In this document: piece by piece, positions 52,381-60,691 of the stretch
Position numbering within the stretch: the stretch's first letter is position 1
Layout of the letters: the number at the start of each line of letters is the position of its first letter
From: JAJDNW01 sp039714495
Lineage (GTDB): Bacteria; Desulfobacterota; Desulfobacteria; Desulfobacterales; B30-G6
Assembly (NCBI GenBank): GCA_039714495.1
Contig: JBDLJD010000001.1
Location: 23,141 to 87,140, forward strand
Direction of reading: 5' to 3'
DNA: 64,000 nucleotides
Position numbers and translations under genes: made by a program
Notes under the pieces: generated by a model
Told to the model about the DNA's origin: nothing
Database searches by the model: none
Seen by the model: the letters and a program-made list of their open reading frames with translations, nothing else

Positions 52381-52995
52381 TTACTCCATTAGGTTGCTCG
52401 GCGCGAGCCGGTTAAAGGTATCATATTCTTCACCGGACAGCTTCCCGTAAAACTCGGCCATGGTGTATGGGAACAACCGGATCAGTTTCAGGTGGAACGA
52501 GGTTAGAAAGAAGGTTTCCAGCTCCTCGCAGGCACTCTTCAAATTGGTGAAAAACCACAGGCTTTCCTCCTCGTGGTTCCAGAGGAGGTTGTAGATGTTC
52601 GGTGTGGCCGGTATGCGCAGGGTAAGCAGGTTGATGACATGCTCCTTGAGCATCTTTTTTTCATTCCTGGACAAAAACTCGCGCCCGGAAGCTTTGAGCT
52701 TTTTAAAAAGCTCTATGGCATAGTATTTCTGTATGACTTTGGCCGGGATCGTTTTTTTATCGATACGCAAAGAGAAAAGAAAATACGTTCCAATGGTAAA
52801 GCTAGATCCCTCGAAGGTTGGTACAAACGGCTCATGGAAGGCGGTCCAGCCAATGGCCCTTTCTGCGGCATTATCGTCGATGTCGGAAATGGCATTGCGG
52901 GTAAGACCGGCATAAATGTTCTCCATGACCGGGTTTTCCAGTTTACCCTCTACGCGGTAGCGGGTCAGGGATGTGCTTGCGGATAGAAACCCCAT
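52381..52995 (-). CDS. rdgC: RdgC-like protein, N-terminal part
   Basis: 204 residues. It resembles the first half of RdgC proteins (MGFLSASTSLTRYRVEG, then RAIGWTAFHEPFVPTFEG, LRIDKKTIPAKVIQKYY and FLSRNEKKMLKEHVINLLT). Full-length RdgC would continue through the position of its stop, and the next gene supplies the missing part in frame. A single TAA therefore divides the family protein into two pieces. AAAGGA precedes the start. Identification rests on pattern similarity to RdgC and is moderate. Confidence 0.65.
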   Translation of the reverse strand: MGFLSASTSLTRYRVEGKLENPVMENIYAGLTRNAISDIDDNAAERAIGWTAFHEPFVPTFEGSSFTIGTYFLFSLRIDKKTIPAKVIQKYYAIELFKKLKASGREFLSRNEKKMLKEHVINLLTLRIPATPNIYNLLWNHEEESLWFFTNLKSACEELETFFLTSFHLKLIRLFPYTMAEFYGKLSGEEYDTFNRLAPSNLME

Positions 52996-53009
52996 ATTGA
53001 ATTCCTTTC

Positions 53010-53055
53010 ACAAATGAAATCTCCGCACGGCAAGCCGCGCGGAGATTTCACTTGT
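53010..53055 (-). terminator. Large hairpin upstream of the rdgC-like pair
   Basis: Two 17-nt arms built on AAATGAAATCTCCGC and GCGGAGATTTCACTT pair with one G-U across a loop that itself contains CGG/CCG. It sits about 70 nt after the ABM stop and 15 nt before the rdgC start. It may end the ABM message or fold in the rdgC leader. A second perfect repeat ATATCA-N4-TGATAT is at 53065-53080. Confidence 0.65.
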
Positions 53056-53125
53056 TATCGTAAGATATCAAGAGTGATATTCATAGCTTTTCCCGGAGGT
53101 ACTTACAAGGGAAAAATCGAATATG

Positions 53126-53428
53126 CTATTGGCTGAACCCTGTACCCACCACATACGCCTCGTATTGGGTCGGTACATTCTGATAGACTTCAAGCAGGGA
53201 TTCCAGACGAATCCTTTGACCATTGGATTTCCAGTTGTTCCAATCTTCCAGGGTCTGCCAGGTCGAGATGACCAGCATTTTGCTCGGATTTTCAGGTTCC
53301 ATGAGCGTCAGCCCCGAGAGGTAGCCGCCCTGGCCCATGGCAGCCGAGCGCATATCGTTGAGCAGGGCAACAATTTCTTGGGCGTGTCCGGGCTTAAATT
53401 GTCTTTTGATGAGGACTTTGGCAAGCAT
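53126..53428 (-). CDS. Antibiotic-biosynthesis-monooxygenase (ABM) domain protein
   Basis: 100 residues with the ferredoxin-like ABM fold: MLAKVLIKRQFKPGHAQEIVALL, a central GGYLSGLTLMEPENPSKMLVISTW, and a helix with QTLEDWNNWKSNGQR. Members include cofactor-free quinone-forming monooxygenases and heme-degrading proteins, and also many with unknown roles. No distinguishing catalytic residues can be assigned. Likely its own transcript, with the shared repeat pair upstream. Confidence 0.8.
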   Translation of the reverse strand: MLAKVLIKRQFKPGHAQEIVALLNDMRSAAMGQGGYLSGLTLMEPENPSKMLVISTWQTLEDWNNWKSNGQRIRLESLLEVYQNVPTQYEAYVVGTGFSQ

Positions 53429-53438
53429 TTTAACCCCC

Positions 53439-53540
53439 TATACCGGTTGTCAAAATACCGTTTCGCAAAATGGGCGTGTCTCGACAAGAAAAGTCTATGC
53501 AGAGAGATCAAGGTTCCATGAGATGATGACAACCGTTATT
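53439..53540. promoter_or_regulatory. Inverted-repeat pair upstream of the ABM gene
   Basis: TATACCGGTTGTCA at 53439-53452 and TGACAACCGTTATT at 53527-53540 pair at 12 of 14 positions with about 74 nt between. The conserved core CGGTTGTCA/TGACAACCG and spacing match the pair before the DAC-like gene, suggesting a common regulator or element. Confidence 0.55.
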
Positions 53541-53621
53541 ATATGGATTTATTGGAAAATATCACCCATTCGTACGGTACGGTCAGGAACAATACCAATA
53601 TTGTTGTGTCAGTATAATTCA

Positions 53622-53718
53622 ATGATGGTTTCGAAATAGTATTGAGACCCATTTAAAAAAAGACTTCACGCCTTGGGATCAGGCCTCTTTAGCACCAGCT
53701 TGGATGAGAAACCATCAT
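53622..53718. repeat. Long-spaced inverted repeat at the oadB stop
   Basis: ATGATGGTTTC (53622-53632) and GAAACCATCAT (53708-53718) are perfect complements 75 nt apart. The distal arm contains the oadB stop codon (TGA, 53717-53715). It may be a 3'-end structure like those seen after other genes in this window. Confidence 0.5.
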
Positions 53719-54842
53719 ACCATGAAGGACCATAAAATACCAGCGCAGATGGCCGAGCCGATGACACCGGATGAGTTGCAGGCCATGGCGTGCATCAGGA
53801 GATAGTTGCCGGGATCTTCCTGCTGGCCTACCAGGTGAACCTCCCGGGCCGAGCCTGGAACGGCAGATACCCCGGCGGCACCCAGCAGGGGATTGATCTT
53901 GTTTTTGGAGAAAAGGTTGAGGAGCTTGGCAAAAAGCACACCGGACGCTGTGGCAATGCTGAAGGCAACGGCACCCAGAGCAAATATAAGAACTGACTTG
54001 GGGGTAAGGAATACGTCACCCTGGGTGCTGGCGCCCACGGTGAAGCCAAGGAAAATCGTCGCCGTATCGATAATGGCCGAGCTGGCGGTTTTGGCCAGGC
54101 GGTCAACAACCCCTGAAACCCGCATGAGGTTACCAAAAAAGAAGGTTCCCAAAAGCGGAATGGATGCGGGCGCCAGAAAACAACAGAGGATAACGCCGAT
54201 AACCGGGAAGAGCAGCAGTTCCTTTCTGGATACCGTTCGATCAGTGTCCGGCATCCTGATCCGGCGTTCCTCTTTTGTGGTCAGCAGCCGCATGATCGGC
54301 GGCTGGATGATGGGAATAAGCGCCATGTAGGAATAGGCGGCAATGGCAATGGGCCCGATCAGGTGCGGCGCCAGCTTGGCGGTTAAAAATATGGATGTCG
54401 GGCCGTCTGCGCCGCCAATGATGGCGATGGATGCGGCTTCTTTGGGCATGAAACCCAATGCCAAAGCGCTTAACAAGGTGAAATAAATGCCCAATTGGGC
54501 GGCAGCTCCCAGCAGCATCAGTTTGGGTCTTTGAAGCAGTGATGAAAAATCCGTCATGGCCCCGAGTCCCAGAAAAACAATGGATGGGTAGAGACCGGAG
54601 GTGACACCGAAATAGAGGTAGTGCAGCACGGAGTTGGATTCATAGATGCCGAGACCAAATCCCTTGAAAAAGGGAACATTGCCCACAATGACCCCAAAAC
54701 CGATGGGCAGCAGCAAAAGGGGTTCATATTGTTTGGCGATGGCCAGGTACACAAAGGTACAGCCGACGCAGAGCATGATGATATGCCGATAATCGGCAAG
54801 GTAATATCCGGTATTGGTAAGAAATTGAAATAAGAGTTCCAT
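53715..54842 (-). CDS. oadB: Na+-translocating decarboxylase beta subunit
   Basis: 375 residues with about nine to eleven membrane segments. Typical OadB/GcdB/MmdB motifs are present: GFGVIVGNVPF, IGGADGPTSIF (the conserved Na+-site region), ALGFMPKEAASIAIIGG and NPLLGAAGVSAVPGSAR. It couples decarboxylation of a biotin-bound carboxyl group to Na+ export. The alpha and biotin carrier subunits are not in the window. The gamma-type gene lies 83 bp upstream on the same strand. Whether the enzyme acts on oxaloacetate, glutaconyl-CoA or methylmalonyl-CoA cannot be read here. Confidence 0.93.
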   Translation of the reverse strand: MELLFQFLTNTGYYLADYRHIIMLCVGCTFVYLAIAKQYEPLLLLPIGFGVIVGNVPFFKGFGLGIYESNSVLHYLYFGVTSGLYPSIVFLGLGAMTDFSSLLQRPKLMLLGAAAQLGIYFTLLSALALGFMPKEAASIAIIGGADGPTSIFLTAKLAPHLIGPIAIAAYSYMALIPIIQPPIMRLLTTKEERRIRMPDTDRTVSRKELLLFPVIGVILCCFLAPASIPLLGTFFFGNLMRVSGVVDRLAKTASSAIIDTATIFLGFTVGASTQGDVFLTPKSVLIFALGAVAFSIATASGVLFAKLLNLFSKNKINPLLGAAGVSAVPGSAREVHLVGQQEDPGNYLLMHAMACNSSGVIGSAICAGILWSFMV

Positions 54843-54925
54843 GATTGCAGCACTTTCTATTTTATGAAGCGTGTTAAGAGGGCAATATTTTTCAGGGACC
54901 GGGTTGGGTCAATGGGATTCCGGCC

Positions 54926-55330
54926 CTATTTATTCCAGGAGAACATGCCTTCGTCAGCCGGTACCAGAAAACCTTCTTCCTTAAGCGTGCGTATGGTCAG
55001 GTGCGGATGGGGGAAGTCGCATTCCTGGAATACGGTAAAGAGATCCTGAAGGGTGAAGGCATTGCCCAGCCCTGCGGTTTCATCGCAGTAGTAGGAAAAG
55101 CTGTCCTCCAAGTTGGACAGGTCGTGATCCACCGCCGCCGCCGGCTTTGGTTCCGGGGTTGACGGCACATCGATGCTGCCGGGCTTTTTTCTGTTTTCCA
55201 TTAAGTCCAATACTTTGTGGAGTTTTGAGATAATGAAAGACAGGAGAGACAAGCCGCTCATGACAATAATTGCACCGGCTAGCGCCATGGCCCAGCCGTT
55301 ATGGGCATTGATCGCCTGAATGCCGTACAT
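54926..55330 (-). CDS. oadG: OadG-family decarboxylase subunit with C-terminal extension
   Basis: 134 residues. The N-terminal part matches OadG: NGWAMALAGAIIVMSGLSLLSFII as the membrane helix, then KLHKVLDLMENRKKPGS. After a Pro-rich linker (about 55-68) there is an unexpected 60-residue soluble segment with a winged-helix-like look (FTLQDLFTVFQECDFPHPHLTIRTLKEEG). Gamma subunits normally end in a short metal-binding tail. The extra part may contact another subunit or nucleotide. Co-transcribed with oadB. Confidence 0.8.
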   Translation of the reverse strand: MYGIQAINAHNGWAMALAGAIIVMSGLSLLSFIISKLHKVLDLMENRKKPGSIDVPSTPEPKPAAAVDHDLSNLEDSFSYYCDETAGLGNAFTLQDLFTVFQECDFPHPHLTIRTLKEEGFLVPADEGMFSWNK

Positions 55331-55429
55331 GTTTCACCTCCTGAAAATGATCATTTTAACAAACTTTTGAAAGATCACATGGCACGCTGAATGTCAACCC
55401 AAACAATCTTCAATCTCCTCTGAGGCTAA

Positions 55430-55582
55430 TTCTATTCAGATGGCTGGATAAAGACCTTAGAGATTCTAAAATTTAGAATGCGCAGTACCGGACACGAAGA
55501 GATTTGATCAGGGATTAATCCAGATGTTGACTTGCAGGACCGGACTGTCGTATTAGTTCAGCTCAATCCAATCTGAATAGAA
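55430..55582 (+). promoter_or_regulatory. Structured leader/promoter region of the BMP importer
   Basis: A candidate promoter is TTGACT (55527-55532) with TATTAG 18 nt later (55551-55556). Around it, TTCTATTCAGAT (55430-55441) and ATCTGAATAGAA (55571-55582) are a perfect 12-bp inverted repeat 129 nt apart. Within lies a 17-bp palindrome ATTCTAAAATTTAGAAT (55463-55479). No purine riboswitch fold could be recognised. Confidence 0.5.
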
Positions 55583-55636
55583 AGCTGACCATTTAATAAC
55601 AGTAAACCGAATCAAAATTAGGAAGGGGAAAAGAAG

Positions 55637-56791
55637 ATGAGATTTGTTTTCAGGATATTAGCTGTTTGCCTGTGTGTACTGCTGATCGGCGGTGTTGCCT
55701 CAGCTGCGGAGAAAAAACTCAAAGCCGGTTTTATCTACGTCGGTCCGGTGGGGGATTTGGGCTGGTCGCATGCCCATGATGTGGGCAGGAAGTTTGCCGA
55801 GTCTAAACTGCCCTGGCTGGAGAGTGTGTTTATCGAGTCAATTCCCGAGGCAGATTCGGCCCGGATTATCGATCGTTATATTCAGGAAGAAAAGTGCGAT
55901 GTGGTGTTTACCGCCAGTTTTGGCTATATGGACGACACCATCAAGGCGGGTATGAAATATCCGGACAAGCATTTTATGCACTGTTCCGGGTTCAAGCAGT
56001 CCAAAAACGTGGGCACCTACTTTGCCGACCTTTACCAGATGTACTATTTGAACGGACTGATGGCCGGCGCCCTGACCAAAAGCAACAAAATTGGCTACGT
56101 CGGGGCCTTTCCGATTCCGGAAGTCGTACGCCATATCGATGCATTCGCCTTGGGTGCCAAGGCCGCCAACCCGGATGTCAAGGTGCACGTGCGCTGGATC
56201 TATGCCTGGGTTGGCCCGGACAAGGCCAAAGAGGCGGCCGAGGCGCTGATTGCGGAGGGCTGTGACAATCTGGCGTTTACCGAAGACACGCCGGCCGTGA
56301 TTGAAGTGGGCCAGGAGCATACGGAAAAGGGCAAGCAAATTTATACATACGCACACTACAGCCCCATGCAGAAGTACGGCGTTGATTCGGTTGTTTCCGG
56401 CCAGCTGGTGGACTGGGGGGTCATGTATGTCAAAATCCTGCAAAGCCTCTATGACGGCACATGGACCAAGGATGACCTCTGGTGGCTGGCAGCTGACGGT
56501 GCGGCTATTCTGGGCGGTGATTTTGACAACATCATCAACCCCAAGTTTGTGGGCGATCTGAAGGCTGTCAAGATCAAGACACCTGATCTTGGTGACATTT
56601 CTGCCTACGACCTGGTGGTCAAGCGCTATGAGCAGATGAAAAAGGGATCTGATGTTTTCGAACCATTTACCGGACCGATCCACGACAACACCGGTGCTCT
56701 CAAGGTAAAAAAAGACGTCAAAGCTTCCAAGGGCGAACTGTTGAGCATTATGTACTATGTGGATAATGTCGTGGGCTCCATCCCCAAATAA
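55637..56791 (+). CDS. BMP-family nucleoside-binding protein of an ABC importer
   Basis: 384 residues. A signal peptide (FRILAVCLCVLLIGGVASAA) precedes a mature domain with BMP/PnrA features: AGFIYVGPVGDLGWSHAHDVGR, IPEADSARIIDRYIQE, CSGFKQSKNVGTYFADLYQ, IGYVGAFPIPEVVRHI and a WGVMYVKILQ segment. Such proteins bind purine nucleosides for the ATPase and two permeases that follow. AAGGGGA lies before the start. A strong terminator-like hairpin follows, so the binding protein is likely produced in excess. Confidence 0.9.
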   Translation: MRFVFRILAVCLCVLLIGGVASAAEKKLKAGFIYVGPVGDLGWSHAHDVGRKFAESKLPWLESVFIESIPEADSARIIDRYIQEEKCDVVFTASFGYMDDTIKAGMKYPDKHFMHCSGFKQSKNVGTYFADLYQMYYLNGLMAGALTKSNKIGYVGAFPIPEVVRHIDAFALGAKAANPDVKVHVRWIYAWVGPDKAKEAAEALIAEGCDNLAFTEDTPAVIEVGQEHTEKGKQIYTYAHYSPMQKYGVDSVVSGQLVDWGVMYVKILQSLYDGTWTKDDLWWLAADGAAILGGDFDNIINPKFVGDLKAVKIKTPDLGDISAYDLVVKRYEQMKKGSDVFEPFTGPIHDNTGALKVKKDVKASKGELLSIMYYVDNVVGSIPK

Positions 56792-56835
56792 TTTTCTTTT
56801 TAATCTTGTGAAATGCACCAATTCATAAATATAAG

Positions 56836-56867
56836 CGGGGAGCAGACTGGGTCGGCTCCCCGTTTTT
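56836..56867 (+). terminator. Terminator/attenuator after the BMP gene
   Basis: CGGGGAGC-N11-GCTCCCCG followed by TTTTT, 45 nt after the BMP stop and before the ATPase gene. Partial read-through would give more binding protein than transporter subunits. Confidence 0.85.
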
Positions 56868-56941
56868 ACATTATAGTTGTTTTAGTCGATAGAGAATGGA
56901 GCTCCAGGGGTAACCCCGTGATCTTCTGCCAAGGCTGATAA

Positions 56942-56970
56942 ACTTTGTGTCCTTTGTGTCTTTGTGGTTC
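56942..56970. repeat. CACAAAG-type dispersed repeat (inverted copy)
   Basis: ACTTTGTGTCCTTTGTGTC and its continuation TTTGTGGTTC are the reverse complement of the CACAAAG repeat at 19717-19743. It lies in the BMP-ATPase spacer. Confidence 0.7.
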
Positions 56971-57017
56971 AGGCATGTCTACCTCAGGCGGTTTCATCAG
57001 GGTTGGGGCATGAGATA

Positions 57018-58544
57018 ATGGTTAAAAAAATCGAAAAACTCGAAATGCGGGGCATCTCCAAGTCGTTTCACGGGATTCCTGCCAATCAAGAGATTGATCT
57101 GACGATTTCATCTGGTGAAATTCTGGGCCTTTTGGGTGAAAACGGGGCCGGCAAGACCACATTGATGAACATCCTTTACGGCCTGTACCAGCCCGAGGCC
57201 GGCGAGATCAGGATAAACGGGGAAAGGGTCCGCATCTCGTCGCCTTTGGAATCCATCAACCTGGGGATTGGCATGGTCCACCAGCATTTCATGCTCGTGG
57301 ACAATCACACGGCTGCGGAAAATATTGCCCTCGGCTACAAGCAAGCGCCCTTCCTTTTTCCCCAGAAGAAAATCAAGGATGATATTGTCGCGCTTTCGAA
57401 AAAATTCAATCTTGAAATCGACCCCTTAAAAAAGATCTGGCAGCTTTCCGCAGGTGAGCAGCAGCGGGTGGAGATCATCAAGACCCTGTTCAATGGTGCC
57501 GACCTGCTTATTTTGGATGAACCCACCTCCGTTCTGACCCCCCAGGAAGCCCAGGATCTTTTTCGCGTTTTGAAAGACATGAAAGCGGCCGGGCACCTCA
57601 TTATCCTGATCAGCCACAAGCTGGATGAGATCATGGACCTCTGCGACCGGGTGACCGTACTGCAGAAGGGGCGCATCGTGGGGCATGCGCAAACTGCGGA
57701 TGTCGATAAAAGCACGTTGGCCAGAATGATGGTCGGCCGTGATGTCATTTTCGATATCCAGCGCGAAAAGATGCCCCCCAGCAGACAAGTGCTGCGCGTT
57801 TCCAATGTGACGGTGAACAGCGACAAAGGGTTTCCGGCGGTCAAGGGCGTGTCCTTTGATATTCACAGGAACGAAATATTCGGTATCGCGGGTGTTTCCG
57901 GTAATGGTCAGCGGGAACTGGTGGAATCCATCACCGGCCTGAGGAAGCTGGTATCCGGCAAAATAACGGTCAACGGAAAGGACATATCCAACCAGTCACC
58001 CCGCAAGATCTACAACAGCGGCGTTTCCCACGTGCCCGAAGAGCGCATTAAATTCGGTATCGCCCCGGGCCTTTATCTATATGAGAACGCCATTCTCAAG
58101 CAACACCACCTGAAGGAATACTCGCGGAACTCCATGTTGGCGTACGGGAACATCAAGTCACATGCCAGGAGCCTGGTGGATGCGTTTCAGGTTCTGGCGC
58201 CGTCAATCAATGTTCAGACCAAGGATCTTTCCGGCGGGAATATACAGAAACTGATCCTGGGCCGTGAAATCAGCCATGAACCAGACCTTCTGGTGGCCTC
58301 CCACCCCACCTATGGCTTGGATGTGGGGGCTACGGAGTATCTGCGCAAGCAGCTGCTCAAACAGCGCAAGGCCGGCGGTGCCGTGCTGCTGGTTTCCGAA
58401 GACCTGGAAGAAATTTTTGAGCTCTGCGATCGCATTGCCGTCATCTTTCAGGGGGAGTTCATGGGGATATTGAACAGTGACGATCCACAAGTTTCCGACA
58501 TCGGCCTGATGATGGCCGGATCACTGAAACTGCCGGCCGCCTGA
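57018..58544 (+). CDS. ABC importer ATPase, double-domain (BMP/sugar class)
   Basis: About 508 residues from the ATG at 57018 (MVKKIEKLEMRGISKSFHG). It has two nucleotide-binding domains. The first has Walker A LGENGAGKTTLMNILYGL, signature LSAGEQQRVEIIKTL and Walker B LLILDEPTSVLTP. The second has the degenerate loop IAGVSGNGQRELVESI, LSGGNIQKLILGREI and DLLVASHPTYGLD, the usual asymmetry of this class. It energises nucleoside import with the two permeases that follow. The nearby GAGATA sequence gives only a modest ribosome binding site. Confidence 0.93.
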   Translation: MVKKIEKLEMRGISKSFHGIPANQEIDLTISSGEILGLLGENGAGKTTLMNILYGLYQPEAGEIRINGERVRISSPLESINLGIGMVHQHFMLVDNHTAAENIALGYKQAPFLFPQKKIKDDIVALSKKFNLEIDPLKKIWQLSAGEQQRVEIIKTLFNGADLLILDEPTSVLTPQEAQDLFRVLKDMKAAGHLIILISHKLDEIMDLCDRVTVLQKGRIVGHAQTADVDKSTLARMMVGRDVIFDIQREKMPPSRQVLRVSNVTVNSDKGFPAVKGVSFDIHRNEIFGIAGVSGNGQRELVESITGLRKLVSGKITVNGKDISNQSPRKIYNSGVSHVPEERIKFGIAPGLYLYENAILKQHHLKEYSRNSMLAYGNIKSHARSLVDAFQVLAPSINVQTKDLSGGNIQKLILGREISHEPDLLVASHPTYGLDVGATEYLRKQLLKQRKAGGAVLLVSEDLEEIFELCDRIAVIFQGEFMGILNSDDPQVSDIGLMMAGSLKLPAA

Positions 58545-58630
58545 ATGTAAATAAGCGGCGACCTGTCTCGGTGTAGCTCGAAGAGCGAAGACGGAAGCCG
58601 TGTAGAATAAAAAGCGTGTAGCAATTTTAT

Positions 58631-59698
58631 ATGAAAATAAGAATTACCGACAGGGCAAAAATTACCCCCAGGGATCAGGTGCTGGCGCTTGTGTTTTCGA
58701 TCATGGCCGGGTTGTTTGTTATCGGGCTGATCTTCCTGGCCTTTGGCGTCAATCCGGTGTTTGCCATCACAAAAATATTCGCGGGTTCGTTCGGCAGTTT
58801 GTACGGTTTCAAGGAAACCATCACCAAGGCCATCCCCCTGATTTTAATCGGTGTGGGGCTGACCATTGCCTTCAGGGCCAAATTCTGGAACATCGGGGCC
58901 GAGAGCCAGCTTTTAATGGGGGCCATCTTCGGCACCTGGGTGGGACTGAACTGGGGACCGCATCTTCCCGCACCCGTGATCATTCCCCTCATGTTTCTGG
59001 CGGGATTCATCGGCGGCGCCATCTGGGGGCTGATACCGGCCTTTTTCAAAGTCAAGTTCGCTATCAACGAGGTCATCTCGACCCTGATGATGAACTATAT
59101 CTGTGCCGAGTTTTTGACGTTTCTGATCGTGGGCCCCTGGAAGGGAAAGACCAAGTTCGGCTTCCCCTATACCGACGACCTGCCTGAATCGGCGATTCTG
59201 GGATTGATTTCCGGTTCGCGGATTCATTATGTCACCCTGATTTTGGCCGTTTTGACGGTGGTCATTCTGGGCATGATTGTTTACAAAACCCGATTCGGCT
59301 ACGAAGTCCGGGTTATCGGTGAAAACCCCGAGGCAGCCCGATATGCGGGCATCGATTTCTTCAGAACCACGCTGATCATCATGGCCATCAGCGGCGGTGT
59401 GGCCGGGTTGGCCGGTGTCGGCGAGGTGGCCGGGATCCATCATTACTTGAGCTATCCGGCCTCCATCTCTTCGGGTTACGGCTTCACAGCCATCATTGTG
59501 GCCTGGCTGGCCAAGCTCAACCCGTTCTTTGTCATTGTGTCCGGCATATTCTTTGCCGGCATTCTGGTGGGTGGGGATGCCATTCAGATCTCCCTGGGCC
59601 TGCCCGCGGCCACGGTGGAAATATTCAACGGAACCCTACTGGTGTTTTTGATTATGGGAGACTATTTTCTGAAACACAAAATCAGCATAGAAAGATAA
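58631..59698 (+). CDS. ABC importer permease 1 (BPD_transp_2, nucleoside class)
   Basis: 355 residues with about nine to ten membrane segments. Family motifs are GLTIAFRAKFWNIGAESQLLMGA, FKVKFAINEVISTLMMNYI and RVIGENPEAARYAGIDFF. It pairs with the second permease to form the channel. The 86-bp gap after the ATPase contains three CGTGTAG-like direct repeats (58571, 58602 and 58615 areas) but no terminator. Confidence 0.92.
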   Translation: MKIRITDRAKITPRDQVLALVFSIMAGLFVIGLIFLAFGVNPVFAITKIFAGSFGSLYGFKETITKAIPLILIGVGLTIAFRAKFWNIGAESQLLMGAIFGTWVGLNWGPHLPAPVIIPLMFLAGFIGGAIWGLIPAFFKVKFAINEVISTLMMNYICAEFLTFLIVGPWKGKTKFGFPYTDDLPESAILGLISGSRIHYVTLILAVLTVVILGMIVYKTRFGYEVRVIGENPEAARYAGIDFFRTTLIIMAISGGVAGLAGVGEVAGIHHYLSYPASISSGYGFTAIIVAWLAKLNPFFVIVSGIFFAGILVGGDAIQISLGLPAATVEIFNGTLLVFLIMGDYFLKHKISIER

Positions 59699-59701
59699 AT
59701 C

Positions 59702-60622
59702 ATGGAAGACATCATCGTTTCGGTTGCCCAGAGAACACTGATTGCAGGGACCCCGCTGTTGCTGGGAACCACCGGAGAGGTCATCTGCGAACGGTCCGGA
59801 ATACTCAATCTCGGTGTGGAAGGGGTGATGGCTATCGGTGCGGTAGCGGCCTTTATCGTCACTTTTTACACCCAGAACCCCTGGCTGGGGATCATGGCCG
59901 CAATTGCCGCCGGAATGATGATTTCGATCATCCATGCTTTTGCCTCGGTCAGTCTGCAATCCAACCAGGTGGTTTCGGGCCTGGCGTTGACCATGCTGGG
60001 GCTGGGTATATCCAGTTTGGCCGGCAAACCCTATGTTGGCAAAGCCCTGGATGAAAAAATGGGCACCCTGGCCATACCGTTTCTTTCCGACATCCCCATT
60101 CTGGGAAGGATATTTTTCGATCAGACCCCGTTTTTCTACATGGCGATTGTACTGGCGCTGGCTGCCTGGTTTATACTCAGCTACACGGAACTGGGCATCA
60201 AGATCCGTTCCACCGGCGAAAACCCCAAGGCCACCGAGGCCCAGGGCGTCAATGTCTCCCTGATTCGCTACGGGTGCATTATTGTCGGCGGTGGTTTTTC
60301 GGGCATGGCCGGCGCCAACCTGTCCATTTCCTACAGTAAATTGTGGATCGAAGGGATGACGGCCGGCAGGGGTTGGATCGTCGTTGCATTGACGATCTTT
60401 GCCTTGTGGAACCCCATGCGAGCGGTGGTTGGGGCCTTTTTGTTCGGGGGGATTTTTGTCCTGCAGTATCTCTTGCAACCCTTGGGAATTTCACCCAACT
60501 TTCTGGCCATGCTCCCTTATATCGGCACACTGCTGGTGCTTCTGATGATCGGTATCGGGGACAGCAAGAAGCTGAATGCCCCAGCCATGCTGGGTGAATC
60601 CTACAAGCGCGGAGAGCGCTAG
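59702..60622 (+). CDS. ABC importer permease 2 (BPD_transp_2, nucleoside class)
   Basis: 306 residues and about eight to nine membrane segments. Key stretches are TTGEVICERSGILNLGVEGVMAIGA and IKIRSTGENPKATEAQGVN, the family's coupling region. It is separated from the first permease by 3 nt and closes the operon. Its TAG stop is the first three bases of a 24-bp perfect palindrome. Confidence 0.93.
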   Translation: MEDIIVSVAQRTLIAGTPLLLGTTGEVICERSGILNLGVEGVMAIGAVAAFIVTFYTQNPWLGIMAAIAAGMMISIIHAFASVSLQSNQVVSGLALTMLGLGISSLAGKPYVGKALDEKMGTLAIPFLSDIPILGRIFFDQTPFFYMAIVLALAAWFILSYTELGIKIRSTGENPKATEAQGVNVSLIRYGCIIVGGGFSGMAGANLSISYSKLWIEGMTAGRGWIVVALTIFALWNPMRAVVGAFLFGGIFVLQYLLQPLGISPNFLAMLPYIGTLLVLLMIGIGDSKKLNAPAMLGESYKRGER

Positions 60623-60690
60623 CGCACAATCACCAGGATAAATTGTTCCCCAAATTTATCCTGGTGATTGTGCGCTATATTTTATTTTTT
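60620..60690 (+). terminator. Very long terminator: 24-bp perfect arms starting at the stop codon
   Basis: Arms 60620-60643 and 60654-60677 are exact complements with a 10-nt loop (TGTTCCCCAA). The left arm begins with the TAG stop of the permease. The right arm is followed by TATTTTATTTTTTC, giving a full intrinsic terminator. It isolates the importer operon from higBA. Confidence 0.93.
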
Positions 60691-60691
60691 C

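Noticed and set aside
55331..55636. Purine riboswitch before the nucleoside importer
   Set aside because: Conserved loop sequences of the purine aptamer could not be found; only promoter-like and palindromic elements are visible.
55838..56821. 327-codon minus-strand frame opposite the BMP gene
   Set aside because: Antisense shadow; composition reflects the codon pattern of the BMP gene.
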